This document shows, piece by piece, positions 36,885-49,539 of a DNA stretch of 64,000 nucleotides. The notes under the pieces are model-generated. The model had not been told where the DNA came from, made no database searches, and saw only the letters and a program-made list of their open reading frames with translations. This DNA is from Cephalopachus bancanus (taxonomy: Eukaryota; Chordata; Mammalia; Primates; Tarsiidae). A program made the translations under genes and the position numbers. Positions within the stretch are counted from its first letter, which is position 1; every line of letters starts with the position of its first letter. Location: assembly GCA_027257055.1 (NCBI GenBank), contig JAPVLO010000138.1, positions 3,906,001-3,970,000 on the forward strand. The letters are read 5' to 3'.

Positions 36885-38149
36885 AGGAAGTGATTTGGTG
36901 TGCTTTTGGCAAAATTAGACCTAAGTGCCAAGTTCAGATGTCTGGAAAACTGGCGGAAGAGCAAATCCATTGTTTTTGCTTTTTTATTCCTCTGTGAGGT
37001 AAGACTTCAAGCCCTGGTGTCTGATTTTCTTTCTTTCTTTTTCTAATTTTTCTTATAGGAATTGTATCCTTGTCTTGGGCAAGCATGAGAATGTTATTAG
37101 TTGGTAAATTATCGAAATAAGTTAGCATGCAAAAACTAAAATTAGATGTTTTTAATGCTAGGCAGAGCAGAAATATTTTATTATAAAAATAAGGAGACCA
37201 TGAAAGTGCCAACTATATCAATTTCTACGTTTTTCTGAGTACTTACTTTTGGTGGTATCACTTTACTTTTTATTTTTATATTCACTCATGTCCACTACAC
37301 TTCTTTTTTTTTATTCTGAACAAATTGTAGCTAAGGGCAGCCAGATGGCCTAGGACAGAAAACAGGACACCTCTCCTTGCCTGGACAGGTTTCAAAATTG
37401 ACACTGCATCAGTGCACAAACGAATCCAGACAATGTGGCAGAAACAAGGTGTCTGCCTCTTAATGTGTAGAATGCAAAAGCTGAAGGAATAGAATAAACT
37501 TTCACGGACAGTTCTGGTTTGCAGCTATAGAAGAATGAAATTGTGATGAAGTGAAGGTTTCTACTGGGAAAAAAGCCAGGGCACTACAGCCATGGGATCC
37601 AGCGTCCCAGTTTTGGCCAACTGAACTCTGGGCTTTTCTGACTAAACCCCTTTTCCCCCAAGTTTTCTTTCAGAAAAATTTAGATATGAGTATATGTCTT
37701 CATTAAAATACACTGCCAGATATTCCTTCATGCAACTTTCAAATAATTTTCGAAGATGGCGCAATTAAAACACAACCCACTTGACTCTTATTAACAGACT
37801 CCCTCAACACACCTCAGCTGTTTTCCATAACACCTGTAGCAAATTCCTATGGCGTTCTTTCACAAAACCAGATCTCTTGCAAAGTTGATGAAAAAGGAAG
37901 AGGAACAAGAAGCACAGAATATCGCATTTCCTTTAGGTGTTTTCTGATTTCCTTTGGGTTCTGGAACATGTGCTTAAGTTCATAGTTATCTAAGTAACCC
38001 TGCTGCTTCAAGCAGCTGACGGTTGTAAAGGGGTAATATTGGGGGGATAAAACCAGGGCAGGGGGACCCCGACGCAGAGATGAAACCCTCAGGGGACTGA
38101 TGATGTATATATATTGATTTCACAATTGTCCTACAGGTACCAATTCCAG
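36884..38149. other. Unassigned interval, GC-richer middle
   Basis: No gene is recognised. The section at about 37320-38100 is less AT-rich than its neighbours and includes GGGGGGATAAAACC and CAGGGGGACCCCGACGCAG. It might be an old LTR-type repeat or unique DNA; I cannot assign it. Confidence 0.4.
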
Positions 38150-38390
38150 GAAGCTGTCTCTAGATGTCTCTGGGGGTACAGCAGTAAATAGAAGAGAACA
38201 CATTATCCTTGGGACTCGGGGATATTGACAATAACCAACAACAGTGTATATGACGTAGATGGTGACATTTGCTGTGGACAAAAATAAGTGCATTAAGAAA
38301 TCGGGAGGGAGATCGAGTTCACGGGCAAGTTTGGAATTTTAAGTAGAACCGACAGAGAAAAGCTTGAGAAAGTAACACAAAAACGAAAGT
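38150..38390 (-). mobile_element. L2 fossil
   Basis: GGGTACAGCAGTAAATAGAAG, AACACATTATCCTTGGGACTC, GATGGTGACATTTGC and GACAAAAATAAG match the complement of the L2 3' UTR (GGGATACAGCAGTGAACAA, CCCTGCCCTCATGG, AATAAGTGCTATGAAG). A MIR follows 50 bases later. Confidence 0.6.
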
Positions 38391-38439
38391 TAGTGAGGTC
38401 TTTTCTATCTACTTCAGTTGGAAGAGTCCACCATTGTTT

Positions 38440-38632
38440 GTTCATTTAACAAATACATAGCGCAATGTGGATCAGTGCTTTTTAATTTGTATGGTAGCCC
38501 AATGGAAAATATTCTGTTATCATTTTATAGATGAAAAAACAAAGTACAATGAAAGTAACTGAATTACACAAGATTGTACAGCCGGTTAATGGTGGAGACA
38601 GGATTGAAACCTCAGTAGCTCGACTCTAGAAT
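38440..38632 (-). mobile_element. MIR fossil
   Basis: CATTTTATAGATGAAAAAACAAAG, ACTGAATTACACAAG, ATTGTACAGCCGGTTAATGG and GACAGGATTGAAACCTC follow the reverse complement of MIR, including the most conserved core. Confidence 0.85.
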
Positions 38633-39690
38633 GTTGTAAGCCATTTTTTAGGTGTTTCTTTTAAAAAGTAGATATATTACCATGGACTCTCCCATCCTAT
38701 TACTAAGGCTAGTAGAGTGTTTGGTTTCTAATTATATGACTGCGTCTCTCACTTCTCAATTAGGATATGATTAAAAATTGATGGGGTTTTGTATTTTTTT
38801 TTACTATCTATTAAAAGGATTTTAAAAATATGCAATTTATTGGTTGGCTATCTTATCTGGCCAGGAATTCCCAAATTTGTCTATTAAAAGACCATATATG
38901 ATTCCAAACAATGTTAAAATAAGCGTCTTAAACAAGATAAAATACATTTATGCAATGCTATTTATTATGACTCCTTCTTACAGATTTGTAATAAACATAT
39001 CAATGCTTTACAGATTTTGAGAAGCACTGTTTTAAAAAGACATGATTTGCTTTATTATAACCCACTGTTTCACAAATATACTATTTTACATGGGCCTTGT
39101 CTTCTAAGCAACAACTGTGAGCATTCAGGGAACACTGATGTCCCAAGGAGCACTGTTTAATAAACAATGCCAAAAGAGTACTAGATCAAGCTGTTTTCCA
39201 AACAGAAATTAGTTCTATTTGAAAAGAGTGAAAATTTGGTATGCAAGTGCTTATGAAAAACACAAATGCATTTGCTCTTGACTTCATTAAAAAAAATTTT
39301 TTTAAGTCTCATACATATATTGTGGAAAAAAAAGAAAATAACTACATTATTTTCTTGTTATTTACCTAAATAATATATCAGTATAGTGTAAGGGCAATAT
39401 ATTATAAATAATTTAATCCACATCTCTGTAAGAGTATAATATCCGTTATTTACTTAATTCATTAATGCACTAGCTCATTTTGTACTCATATGGATGGCAT
39501 ATTCTCAAACGTTTCTAATATATTTTCACTGACTTATTAAGTCAATATTTATCAAGTATTTACTATGCCTTTTGATACTCAGTTATTCAACTTTTAACGT
39601 CATTTCCATATTCCTGATTGTTTTACACCAAACTGCAGTTCGTTTTACCAAAATCACATACTTATTTTGTGAATCAGTGTTCTTAGTTGT
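38633..39690. other. AT-rich interval without recognised genes
   Basis: Only a short L2-tail-like piece at about 39521-39560 (TTATTAAGTCAATATTTATC then TTTACTATGCC) stands out. Confidence 0.45.
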
Positions 39691-40110
39691 ATCAGAGACC
39701 CATGTAGGTTGATTCAATCAGAACGGGAATTTTCTGAAAGGGTATCAGCAAACCAGCTCAAGAAGCTGCTGGATCAGTGTTGGGAGGGAACAGTAAGGAC
39801 CATGGTAGACACCTCCAAAATTCATCTGTAGTCACAGTCACCTTTGGCTCCTGGCTACAGTCCCTGGCACCATGGCAAGGCTGCCGATGAAACCTAGATG
39901 GCATAGCCCAAGCTGTTGCCAAAAGAATAAATTCTCCACTGTTCGCCACTCCCATTTCAAAGTCCTAGGCAGGAGACCAATGACTCCAATTCCAGCTGCC
40001 AATTGGAAGCACAGAATGTGAGTGGGGAGCATTTGAGGATCGTGTATCCAAACATAGGAAAGTGGCTCAGTTAATTGGAATCCAAAGTGGATAAATATCT
40101 GTATAGCTCC
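39691..40110. other. Mixed-composition block, unassigned
   Basis: Less AT-rich than its flanks, with phrases like GGGAATTTTCTGAAAGGGTA and CCAGCTCAAGAAGCTGCTGG. It has the look of an old dispersed repeat but I cannot name it. The two overlapping minus-strand frames (39758-40140) have no domain. Confidence 0.35.
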
Positions 40111-40133
40111 TATTATTATTATTATTATTATTA
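40111..40133 (+). repeat. (TAT)n microsatellite
   Basis: Seven TAT/ATT units ending at TTACGG. Confidence 0.95.
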
Positions 40134-41529
40134 CGGTCACTATTTACATCATTTTAGTTGTTGCATTGTAGTATATCTAGATACTGTAATAAAACGTGAG
40201 CTTTACATGGTGATTTGTGAGATTTGGTGCTGAAGTATAAGGACAGTTTATTTTTAAAAACTCCAAACACCAACTAGGTTTTACATAGGCTTTGAATTCT
40301 TCTTTCCTTCCTCCCCCCTCCTTCCTTTTTATTTCTTTCTCTTTTTAAATTCTTCTTCTAAAATAAAAAGTTCATATGAGATTAGAGATACAAGTAAATA
40401 TTGCAATTACACTGACATCTTAAGAACTTTATCCTAACACCACATACTGAAGGAGTTTGGATAAAAATGATTGGTAATCAATGTTCTAATATTCTACCAA
40501 GAGAAGGCATTTTGCAAATCTAGCTAATAAAATAGAATGTATTAGAACTCAATAATAGTATGGAACAATCAGAATAGATCTTAGATTCATTTTGGAGATG
40601 ACAGGCAACAAATATAATAAATAATAAATTGTTTAACAAATTAAATTTAATAATTGATAAGAAAAAAATAGAAAAAGCAGTGTATGGTTTCTTGTCAGAA
40701 ACACTTTCCTACCTAAAATCATGGCAATTTTTAAGTTGTTTTATTCTCAGGATGTTGGGAAAATAAAATGAGACTTCGTGTGAAGTCCTCTGAAAAGTTT
40801 TTAAGATTGTAAAGTGTCAATACTTATAAATAAATAATTGTAAATTAATGTTCACAAGTAAATAACGACTTCAGGAACAGCCAACATTGGGTTGGGTGTA
40901 TTTTTTTCCAGTGCATTTCTTTGAACAAAGTTGGGATTATGCTGTGAAAGCAAACTTGTATTCTCTTCATTCACATCCATAATTAATGTTGCATCAATGG
41001 TTTCTTCAACAGTGTTACAAGATTGGTATATCTCTTTGGTAACTGTTTTCCAGGCTTTTTATAGGAAATCCATCAGCAAAAATTTCACTTTCTGTGGTCT
41101 CCCCAGCTTACAAAATTTCTTCCATCTCAAACCTCAAATATTTCTACATTGCAAAAAAAAATTAAATTTCCTTTTATCAGAGACATTCTGCAAATTTTTG
41201 GTCTCTGGATTATATTCTTAGAAATTATTGAGGTTCTGTTTGTGTGAATTATGTTCATAAATATCTACTCTTATGGGAATTAAACTGGGAAATTTAACAA
41301 AGTTGTTAATTCATTTAAAAAATTACAACAGATGGATATTATCAGTTGACTGATGTCATCTCACATAATGAAGCTTCTAGAAAACTCAGCTGAACACTGA
41401 TGAGACAATTAGAATGAAAAGACGAAGACCACCTTAGTGCTACCATGAAAACTGGCTTGCTCTCCCTACACCACACTTTGAGAGGCATTCTATTTTAGAA
41501 CTTAGAGTAAAAAGGAGAATTTTGAGTGG
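40134..41529. other. AT-rich interval without recognised genes
   Basis: A 96-codon frame at 40931-41221 has no domain or exon context. No named repeat is recognised, though a MIR-like piece is possible near 40740-40830. Confidence 0.45.
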
Positions 41530-42215
41530 GTAGTACATTCACATGGCTCTAATTTCAAAACTTATTGAAAGAAATATAGTGAAAAGTCTCCTACCTCTGC
41601 ATGAAAGTCATTGTTTCTCCTCTCCAGAAGCCATTAATAGTAATTTAGTAATGTGTTTAGATGCAAGAATTGTGTAATACTTATGTAACATAAATATGAT
41701 ACCCCTTTTTTATACAAATGGAAGCTTTCAATTATGTTGTTTTATAGCTTACCTTTTTGAAAACTTGCAAACTATCTTGGAGATCTTTCACATAATGAGT
41801 TTCTTTGTTCTTTATTTTTATGTTTATGTGGCATTACATAGTGTGGATGTACCATGATTTAGTTCATTAGTTTCTTACTGATGACCGGTTATTTCTTTTA
41901 TATAAATATATGTGTGTGTGTATAAATAACAAAAACAGTAGCTCCAATGAATAACTATACAAACAACTTTCACAACTTAGTAAATATAACATTGATTATA
42001 AATATTAAATCCCTAGAATAGGAATTACTGGAAAATCTTCATGCATTTTAAATTTGTATAAATTTTATCAAATTGACCTCAGTAGAAATCCTACCTGTTA
42101 ACTCTCTGGCTGACTAGCAATGAATGTGGGCATTGGTTTCTCCAAGCCCTTGCCAATACAAACTGGTATCAAGATTATGAATCTTTAGTAAGTCCTTAAT
42201 TTATTATAATGTTTA
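41530..42215 (-). mobile_element. Old L1 (L1M-type) 3' region
   Basis: On the plus strand the block reads AGTGAAAAGTCTCCTACC, ACCCCTTTTTTATACAAATGG, TATCTTGGAGATCTTTCACA, GTGTGGATGTACCATGATTT, CCCTAGAATAGGAATTACTGG and AAGCCCTTGCCAATAC. This is the complement of the long 3' non-coding region shared by mammalian L1M families, where related phrases occur in this order. It is diverged, with no open frame and no tail. Confidence 0.75.
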
Positions 42216-42640
42216 TTCCTTTAAACCTATCTTTTTTAATGACCCTTCTCATCCAAGTGAGTAAATTCAGTTAAAATCACACGTAAGAGTTTTTACACAG
42301 GAATTGGGAATTGGACGAACACGTAATTACCACCACCGTGGGGAAGTTTGAGACTGACAGAGGGTATTATTATAATTAAAGTTGGGGATAACAGGTAGAA
42401 AGTAAGACTGGGTTCTATGGTATCCCAGGAATCAGGCATTTCAGCAACAGGGAAAGCAGGAAGAAGTAAATAAGCATACCAGATTCAGAAAGAATCAGAT
42501 CAGAAGGAATAAGCTACTGAATCAATGTAGAAATAATGTATAAATAATGTATTTGTGGCCATGTGACTGATGATATTAATTTTATGCAGAAGCCAACACG
42601 ATGGACTAGGAGAGTTAGTTTTTTTAATTATCCGATTTCT
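42216..42640. other. Unassigned spacer
   Basis: No gene or named repeat recognised. Confidence 0.45.
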
Positions 42641-43135
42641 GTCCGTTGTATGAAATGTTCTTTCCTGCTGGTCTTACTCCCCTTTTGCCCAAAACCCACT
42701 TGTTCATTCTCTCTCCATCTTTCTCAGTTTGTGTGTGGGTTGGGTTCCCTGGAAAGCGAACTCTAGGAAGTTTCCCATGTTGGGTGTTTGTGAAAGAGTG
42801 TCACAAGCATCCATACCTGTGCAGGGGATGAGGAAGCAGTTTGGGCAGAAGAGAGGTGGAGCTGTGAAACATGCCCGAGGGGCTCGGCCCACCCCGGAGC
42901 ACAGGGGGCAAAGGGAGCTTCTAAAAAGATCTTGGACTGGGTTGAGATAGCAAGATCTTTTCATTCCTGCAAGATCTGTCATTAGATGTGCCACCCTGGG
43001 AAGGACCTGATCTCTAATGGGAATGGTCTGTGCAACAGAGGCCTCGTCTGAAGGGGCTGAGAGCTGACGGCCTCTCAACCACGGGGCACCAAGTCCTTCA
43101 GTGAAGAAGTATCTAGGTGGCAAACTGCAGTGTCA
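42641..43135. other. GC-rich block, possibly an ancient LTR
   Basis: Markedly GC-richer than its surroundings, with CCCGAGGGGCTCGGCCC, CACCCCGGAGCACAGGGGGC and GGAAGGACCTGATCTC. A 139-codon minus-strand frame (42704-43123) and plus-strand frames overlap in several phases, which points to low stop density from base composition rather than a gene. Old mammalian LTRs have this look, but I cannot name a family and see no matching TG..CA ends. Confidence 0.35.
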
Positions 43136-43252
43136 GCCTCATGCATCAACCGACACTCAACAAATATTATTTACACCAATATATAAATGATTAAAGGTTA
43201 TGTTTACCAGGATACTTTATTTTAGTGTGAGAATAATAAATGAACCAAATTA

Positions 43253-43462
43253 CAGGAGTGGTTATAGCTTTGGAATCAGGCAGATCTGAACTTGAATCCT
43301 GCCACTGCCTTTGATTCAGTGTAAATTTATTAGTTTCTTCCTCTACAATGGTAGGAATGGTGATGCATAATTATTGGAGATAGTGTAAAAATTAAATGTT
43401 ATATTTTACATAAAAAGGTTAGCTAAGTGCCTAGTACATAGTAAGCATTCAACAATGACATA
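43253..43462 (+). mobile_element. MIR, nearly complete
   Basis: GAGTGGTTATAGCTTTGGAATC, CTTGAATCCTGCCACTGCC, CTCTACAATGG and the 3' end AAGTGCCTAGTACATAGTAAGC..CAACAATG follow the MIR consensus from 5' tRNA-related region to 3' tail. One of the better preserved MIR copies here. Confidence 0.88.
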
Positions 43463-44704
43463 TTTTTAAAGAGTAATAATAAAAGACCTCATTCCACACC
43501 TGATGCCTCCTCATTCTTCCTATCCACATTTCTCCTGCTCAGTGGGTCTGTTTCTACCCAAACTGCCTTGGAGATGAATCCCACTAATTTTTCTGTCTTC
43601 CCCTGAACCTTCCAGAAATCTTTCAACACAAAATTCTACTTGCTTTTAAGATCCCCTTCTTTCATGGGACAAAATATTAAGTAGGCCAAGAAATTGATTT
43701 CCAAATAATTCCATGAAAGCGCATGCTTTTCTTCCCATTTCCTCTCTGGAAAGCATCAACTTAGAGCTAATAGACTGTACACTGGTATGATGATGCCTTT
43801 GGAACACCCAGCTGAATAGTCATGAAGTCTATCTCAGAAACTAGATTAAAATGTTTAATAAAAAATAAAACTGGAATGAAAATGAAAATGAAAGTGTATT
43901 TATACAACAAAACAGAGTACATTTGTAGTAACACACGAACAAGAGGTCTTTAAGCACAATATCGCTGATTTGGGGTTTTCAGACACAAATACTTTAGAAA
44001 CAGGCCGTTCCGTTCCTTGGCTTATAAAGATTGTAGGGGCTCCTTATAGTCTTTCTGTCACTTCTGATTCTAATCAGTGAGAGGTTGGGAACATAAAACA
44101 GATTAATATAGAAGATATTTTGTAAGTGATTCTGATTCGGCATTCTTGGCACTCCCACTGGGATCCATGGGAAAATTCAACCTCATGTTCTTTCTTAGCT
44201 ATGATGGAAGAGCTGGGAAAACTGGGTGATGAAACAAAGTCCTTTAGTTTAAAATAATACATATTGCCAATGCCTTAACCAATCCTCAAAAACTGGTCTT
44301 CCTCAGGATTAAAACGAAATAATACACAACCCATTCAACATATACTGTCGACATATAAAGCCTTCTCCAAAGGAATCATACTTTTCATAATCATGGTTTT
44401 TAATAAATGCAGTGCAATGCAAACACATTTCAAATTAGTCACATTTTTTTCCATCCCCAAAGCTGCCACCATAACCCAGAACATCTCTTAACTGTTCTAA
44501 TGAATGGAATAAAAGTCTCTTGGTCTCCTGTTTTCTGCTTTAACATCTCCATATGCAAATGTCACATTAATTCTCTGCTTAATTTTTAATGTTATTACTT
44601 TCCCCCAAAGAGAGATTTCTGTATACATTCTCCCTTTCTACCCTGTTTTATTTTGAATATTTACATCCTCGTGTTCTGAAGGAAAAGAAAACATCAGTTT
44701 TTGC
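43463..44704. other. Interval without recognised genes
   Basis: The section at about 43480-43680 is pyrimidine-rich and L2-like in texture but cannot be placed. GAAAAT short repeats occur at about 43878-43892. Confidence 0.4.
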
Positions 44705-45365
44705 ACACCTAACAAAATTCATAGTCTTTTCCAAGGCTGTCTAGGTCTTGGCTGACAACGTCTCCTACTGTTCTCAAACTCTGTCTCTGCCCCATTATAC
44801 TGCGGTAACACTGTGGTAACTCCTCAGAAGCACCAAATGCTGTCACCCATGTAGGGTTTTCATCCCTGTGCTTTCTTTTGTCCAGAATACTTTTCCCCTG
44901 GCTCTTCAAATTCCGTTATGGTTTGTTTTAGATACTATCATCGTCTTTATTTTACAAATGATGAGAACTAAACCAGAGAGATTAAGGCATTTGCTCAAAG
45001 GTTAATTCATAGCAAATGAGTGACAGAATGAAAACTCCAGTGATCAAATTTCAGACTCTGGGTCTTCACCACCATGAGACATCCATCTTTCCAGGCTTTG
45101 GGTCTGGTTCTCAGCTGGAATGTCAGGGAGATTTCCCTGATCCACTGTCTAAAGTAGGTTAAGGAACGCCTTTGTCTCCTCGTTTCTCCCTTATCTTCTG
45201 CTTCAGTTAATTTGTCACAAGTTGTAATTATGCATTATGACAGTTTGTCCAGTTTTGTTATCGTTCACTAAATTATAAGGTTTCTGAGGACAAGATCAAA
45301 ATATGCCCAGCACTGATAGTCTCCTTTAATCAGAAGCTCTCACTCAATACACATTTACTTGAAGT
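44705..45365 (+). mobile_element. L2 3' end split by a MIR
   Basis: The left part (44705-44929) has GTCTTTTCCAAGGCTGTC, CTCAAACTCTGTCTCTGCCCC and CTTTTGTCCAGAATACTTTTCC. The right part (45081-45365) has GGAGATTTCCCTGATCC, AGGTTTCTGAGGACAAG, ATGCCCAGCACTGATAG and CACTCAATACACATTTACTTG. Together they give the L2 3' end in the right order once the MIR between them is ignored. Confidence 0.75.
44930..45080 (-). mobile_element. MIR inserted into an L2
   Basis: ATCATCGTCTTTATTTTACAAATG, GAGAGATTAAGGCATTTGC, GAGTGACAGAATGAAAACTCC and CAGACTCTGGGTCTTCACCACC match the complement of MIR. L2 sequence continues on both sides in one orientation, so the MIR landed in an existing L2. Confidence 0.82.
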
Positions 45366-46929
45366 AACTAATATACATTGGGAGGAAAGGTAGGTATTGG
45401 ATGTCTGTAATTTTTGGAATGATAGTCATTTAATTTTTGAGTATGATAACCACTATTTTCTGATTTTTTACTCTAGTACCATCAAAACAATCTTTCATGA
45501 AAAAAACCCTAAAAACAGCACCAACAATAACAACAGAATTCTTGAAAATAAAGACGAATCAGTTATTGTCTATCTTTAGTCTTTCTTCTTTTCTCTTCCA
45601 AATTCACCTGCTGCTTCTAATTTGCTCTTTTTTTTTTCCTTATGCTTCTCGGGACTATCTTCTTGTAACTAGTTTCCAAAGCAGTGATTATCAGATGTTT
45701 CAGGATCTCAAAATATTTGGAAATGAGGTCTAGCGAGAACCAAGATGGAATGCACCCTCCAATTGAATTGACCTGACAATATCAAGGGGGTGCGTTGAGA
45801 GCATCAGTTCACAAACATCACAAAAACACAAACCCAGAAACCCCGCAAGTGTGATATATTTTTTAAAAGGGGTTGAATGGGGCGTGTATCTGACAGGTCA
45901 TAGCCAGTAAAAGCATTCCTGCAAATTGCCCCACTTCTCAAAATGTGTCTGAGGTGAAATGCAGCATCCTTTGTTTTCTACAAAGAAAGTAAATCAGGAA
46001 GATGACAGTGTAGTGATATATGCCCTCATGGCCTAAAAGTCAAATACCTGGATAAAAATGGTGAAAATTTGTTTTTAATCAACAGATCACATTGCATGTT
46101 CTTATCATGTACAGCATGATGTTTTGAAGTATATACACGTTCCAATGGTTAGCTAATTAACAAATGCTTTCCTTCGCATAGTGGTCATTTTTGTGGCTAG
46201 CACACATGACATCCGCTGTCTTTACATTTTTCAAGAATACCATGTATACACTTGGAAATTGGAAGGACATATAACTTAAAATATCACATTTCTATTGTCT
46301 TTAATATTTTCTTTTTTTCAATAAGAAGATATAACAACATAATGTAGCATGGGTGAGGCTAAGGAGAAAAAAATGAGAACGTGAAGAAGTGTATCTATAA
46401 CATTCCCCTGTGTGGAGAGAAATAGCATTATAAAGAATAAACAGAAGTGAAAATGCATTATCTTCAATTGAGTAGTACACTAAGTGCATAGCTAGAAATG
46501 TGTAATGATTAGAAATCCTGACATCAGTGGTAAACGACATGAATGTCTCTGTTTTTGTCTTAAAGGAAGGTCAAAGTCAAATACACTCTGGACTTTCTGG
46601 GGAATAGCAAAATGTCAAGGCTTCATTCTTAAGCAGATGTGGGGGGTTATCTGAAGACTACGTTTAAACTGGAGAAATATTTACACGTTGCTAAAATCCT
46701 TTCTTGTCTCTGTAACTGAAGCAAGACAGAATGCCCACAGTTAGGTCATTACCATATTTTTACTTCCAGCCCTCATGTTTACACTATTTGTGAACATATT
46801 TGAGCATTGCAAAAGGTGAAGGTAACACCTTTTTCACTAGTTCCATTATTCATTATAAATACATACATGTATATTAACAGAATTCAAATTGACATTTTAT
46901 TTGAAGTGTTCAAAGTACCAGAAAGTTAC
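45366..46929. other. Interval without recognised genes
   Basis: Mostly unique. The piece at about 45750-45960 is somewhat GC-richer and unassigned. Frames at 45397-45733 have no domains. Confidence 0.45.
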
Positions 46930-47240
46930 TAAGAAGAGGGTTTGAGGTTGGCACTGGATAAAAAAGCCAACCTTGAACTAATTTTAAAGTTTACAATTAG
47001 CACAGATCACAGTGTAGCAAATAAAAGTTTTAATGGTAGACTGGCCCAGGCCTTGAGGTAAATTATGCATAATTATTCATAACTGCTATTTTTGGCTTGC
47101 CTGGTTTGTCCTAGACCTCTGGCTGAGGAAACAATTTGAAATAATTAGTGTACTAGTGCATTGACAATGATGAATGAATTGAATACTTCTAGTGCCAAAC
47201 ATAGGTCTTGATAGGAAGCAGATAACTTTGGCAAATGTGG
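46930..47240. promoter_or_regulatory. Candidate conserved non-coding block
   Basis: Repeat-free and of balanced composition in an AT-rich setting, this block contains AAATTATGCATAATTATTCAT, which overlaps octamer/POU- and homeodomain-like motifs (ATGCATAAT, TAATTATTC). It also has CAGGCC and GGCTTGCC elements. The look is that of a developmental enhancer core, but this rests on texture only; no conservation data were available. Confidence 0.25.
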
Positions 47241-49539
47241 TATTTTGTTATTAGATCTCTGAAAGTGGAAAGTTTATGTTGGTTTTTGTGATTGTTTCTT
47301 AAGTCATTCTCTAACGTCCTCAATCATTAACAAGGCTATGATTAAAACAAATCAAAAAGCAAAATAAAAATGAGCATTGGTATTTATTGATATTTGATTT
47401 TTACATGTTTAATTCTGAGAGTTGGAAGTCTTGTATACTAAATATAAATTCACAGTAATTAAGAAACTTTCTTTAAATTTTAATTATATGGAAAATTTTA
47501 TAAAGTTTAGCATATTCGATCAAAACTTTAAGAAAGAAAGGTACTCATAATGAACTAAATGTAATGCTTTTTGTAGTAGAGAAGTTTTAAATATTTAGTT
47601 TGTAACATAAGAATACTTAGTAATTGTTTATAAATATTTGATTTTTAAGGAAAAAACACAATGTTAAATTCCTATTGCAAGGTAATAAAATCTTAAGTTT
47701 GTATATATTTATATAAAAATAATTTTCAATAATTATAATATATAAATGTATTGAAAGGGAAAAAATTGAGTAGTCCTGGTGCACCATCAAAAGATAAAAG
47801 TAGCAGAATAATTATAGGAATCTCAGAGAGCTGTTTTTCTAATCCATTGTCCACAAATTGTGTAAAGCTCTTTTTTTTTAAAATTAAGCAAACACTCAGA
47901 ACACAATATATTCACATTTTTCAGTAGAATAAACACCAACAATTGTCTGCGTGGAGATAACAATTTTCTCTTGGCTAGAGGTTTAGACAGTCACCCAGGC
48001 AATCTTTGTTTTGGTAAAAAAGAAAGAGAAAAAAACACAACTTCAGTTCATTTAAGTAACCTGAATGTAAAATTACACTTCCTTTTTCTAAACCATAAAG
48101 TAATTTAAAAGTATAAAAAGATGAAATTCACAGAAAACCCTTGGAACATACACTAAATTTTATCACTTTGATAATTATATATTTTGTTCCCATTCTTAAC
48201 AGTTTATTAAGGCACCCAAACTTGCAGTGAAAACAACAATTTTTTTTATAGATACACTCTTCAGGTAAAGAAGTAGAAGTACATATCTTTATACTACACA
48301 TGCACACAATAGTTGGATTTTAGCTATGCTTCTGAAATACTGCATCTAATCCAATTTTCACATTCTTTATTACTTCTAACCATGACAAAATTTTTTTTAA
48401 CGATTCTTGCTTTTCATATATAGGATAAACTACAATCTTATATAAATGGCACGTGAAATGTATCAACTCATTTGCTTACTGTTATATATAATAAATGATT
48501 TTTGTGTGCAACTCATAACCCAAATGAAGAGGAAAAAAACATATAAGTGACCACAGAGATTTTTTTCTGTGTATTTTCAGATACATATTTCAGAATGCTC
48601 TGCCCTGGTACTTGGAAAAGCTGGTGTTTTCTGTGTGTGTGGAATCACAAGGTCATAAAAAAAAAGAGAGAGACTTTTTTCATGTTAGTTCTTTTGCATT
48701 TATTTGACTTAAAGCCCATATCTTCACATCTTCTCTAGCATATATCTTCAGTTTTACTGGCTATAAATGCCACTTCATAAGCTTAACTTTGCTTTTTTTA
48801 ATTCACATTTTCTGATAGTAAAAAATTCAAGCCTTCAGTCTACTTTGCCAGAAAGATTTTGTTAATTAGCTTATCCCATAAGGTTACTGGTGGTAATAGT
48901 CGAATGACTTTGGAAGTGAACGAACTTGAATATTGATATTATAATTACTAAGGGTCTATACCTGAAGATGCTTGGCTTAGTTTGTGAAATGGCTTTCTCA
49001 CATTTTCTCTAGTTTAGTTTTCTCATAAGTAGTCTGTTGAATCCAATTACTTTGGTTCCAAACCTTTAAGGACACTTAGCCTAGCTCTCTGTCCTGATGG
49101 AAATGGAACAGCAGTGCTATGGTAGTGAAGATTTCCACTGGTCTGTGAAATACACATGACTTGGCTATAAAGTGTCACCCAGGAGCCGATGACATGTAAA
49201 CTATCATCTTCTACAGTTTTCTTCTGAGACAAGCGTCCCCTGTGACAACTCTCTCTATTGAAGATAGAGCAGGAGAGTAGACAGTGGGATCCCAAGCCCA
49301 AATGGAAATATTGAACTTTAAATATGAATTATAATAAAAGATTATGTTTCAACATGCCACTGAAGAACAGAAACACTTGGAAATGAATATCCCCTTGAGT
49401 GAAAAGAAATCAAAAGAAACAATCTATTTGAGAGCACTTTGTAAATTATAAAACATGAAGACCTAGTTTACTTATTTTTGTTAATATTACCTAAAATCCA
49501 GTTCAGCAGTTTTCTTGTCTAATGAATCATTAAAAATAA
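47241..49539. other. AT-rich, repeat-poor interval
   Basis: No SINE, LINE or DNA element is recognised and no gene is supported. Short frames at 48547-48738 and 49047-49301 have no domains. Repeat poverty over several kb is itself notable. Confidence 0.5.

Noticed and set aside
42704..43123. 139-codon minus-strand frame
   Set aside because: Other strands and phases are open too; GC-rich composition explains it.
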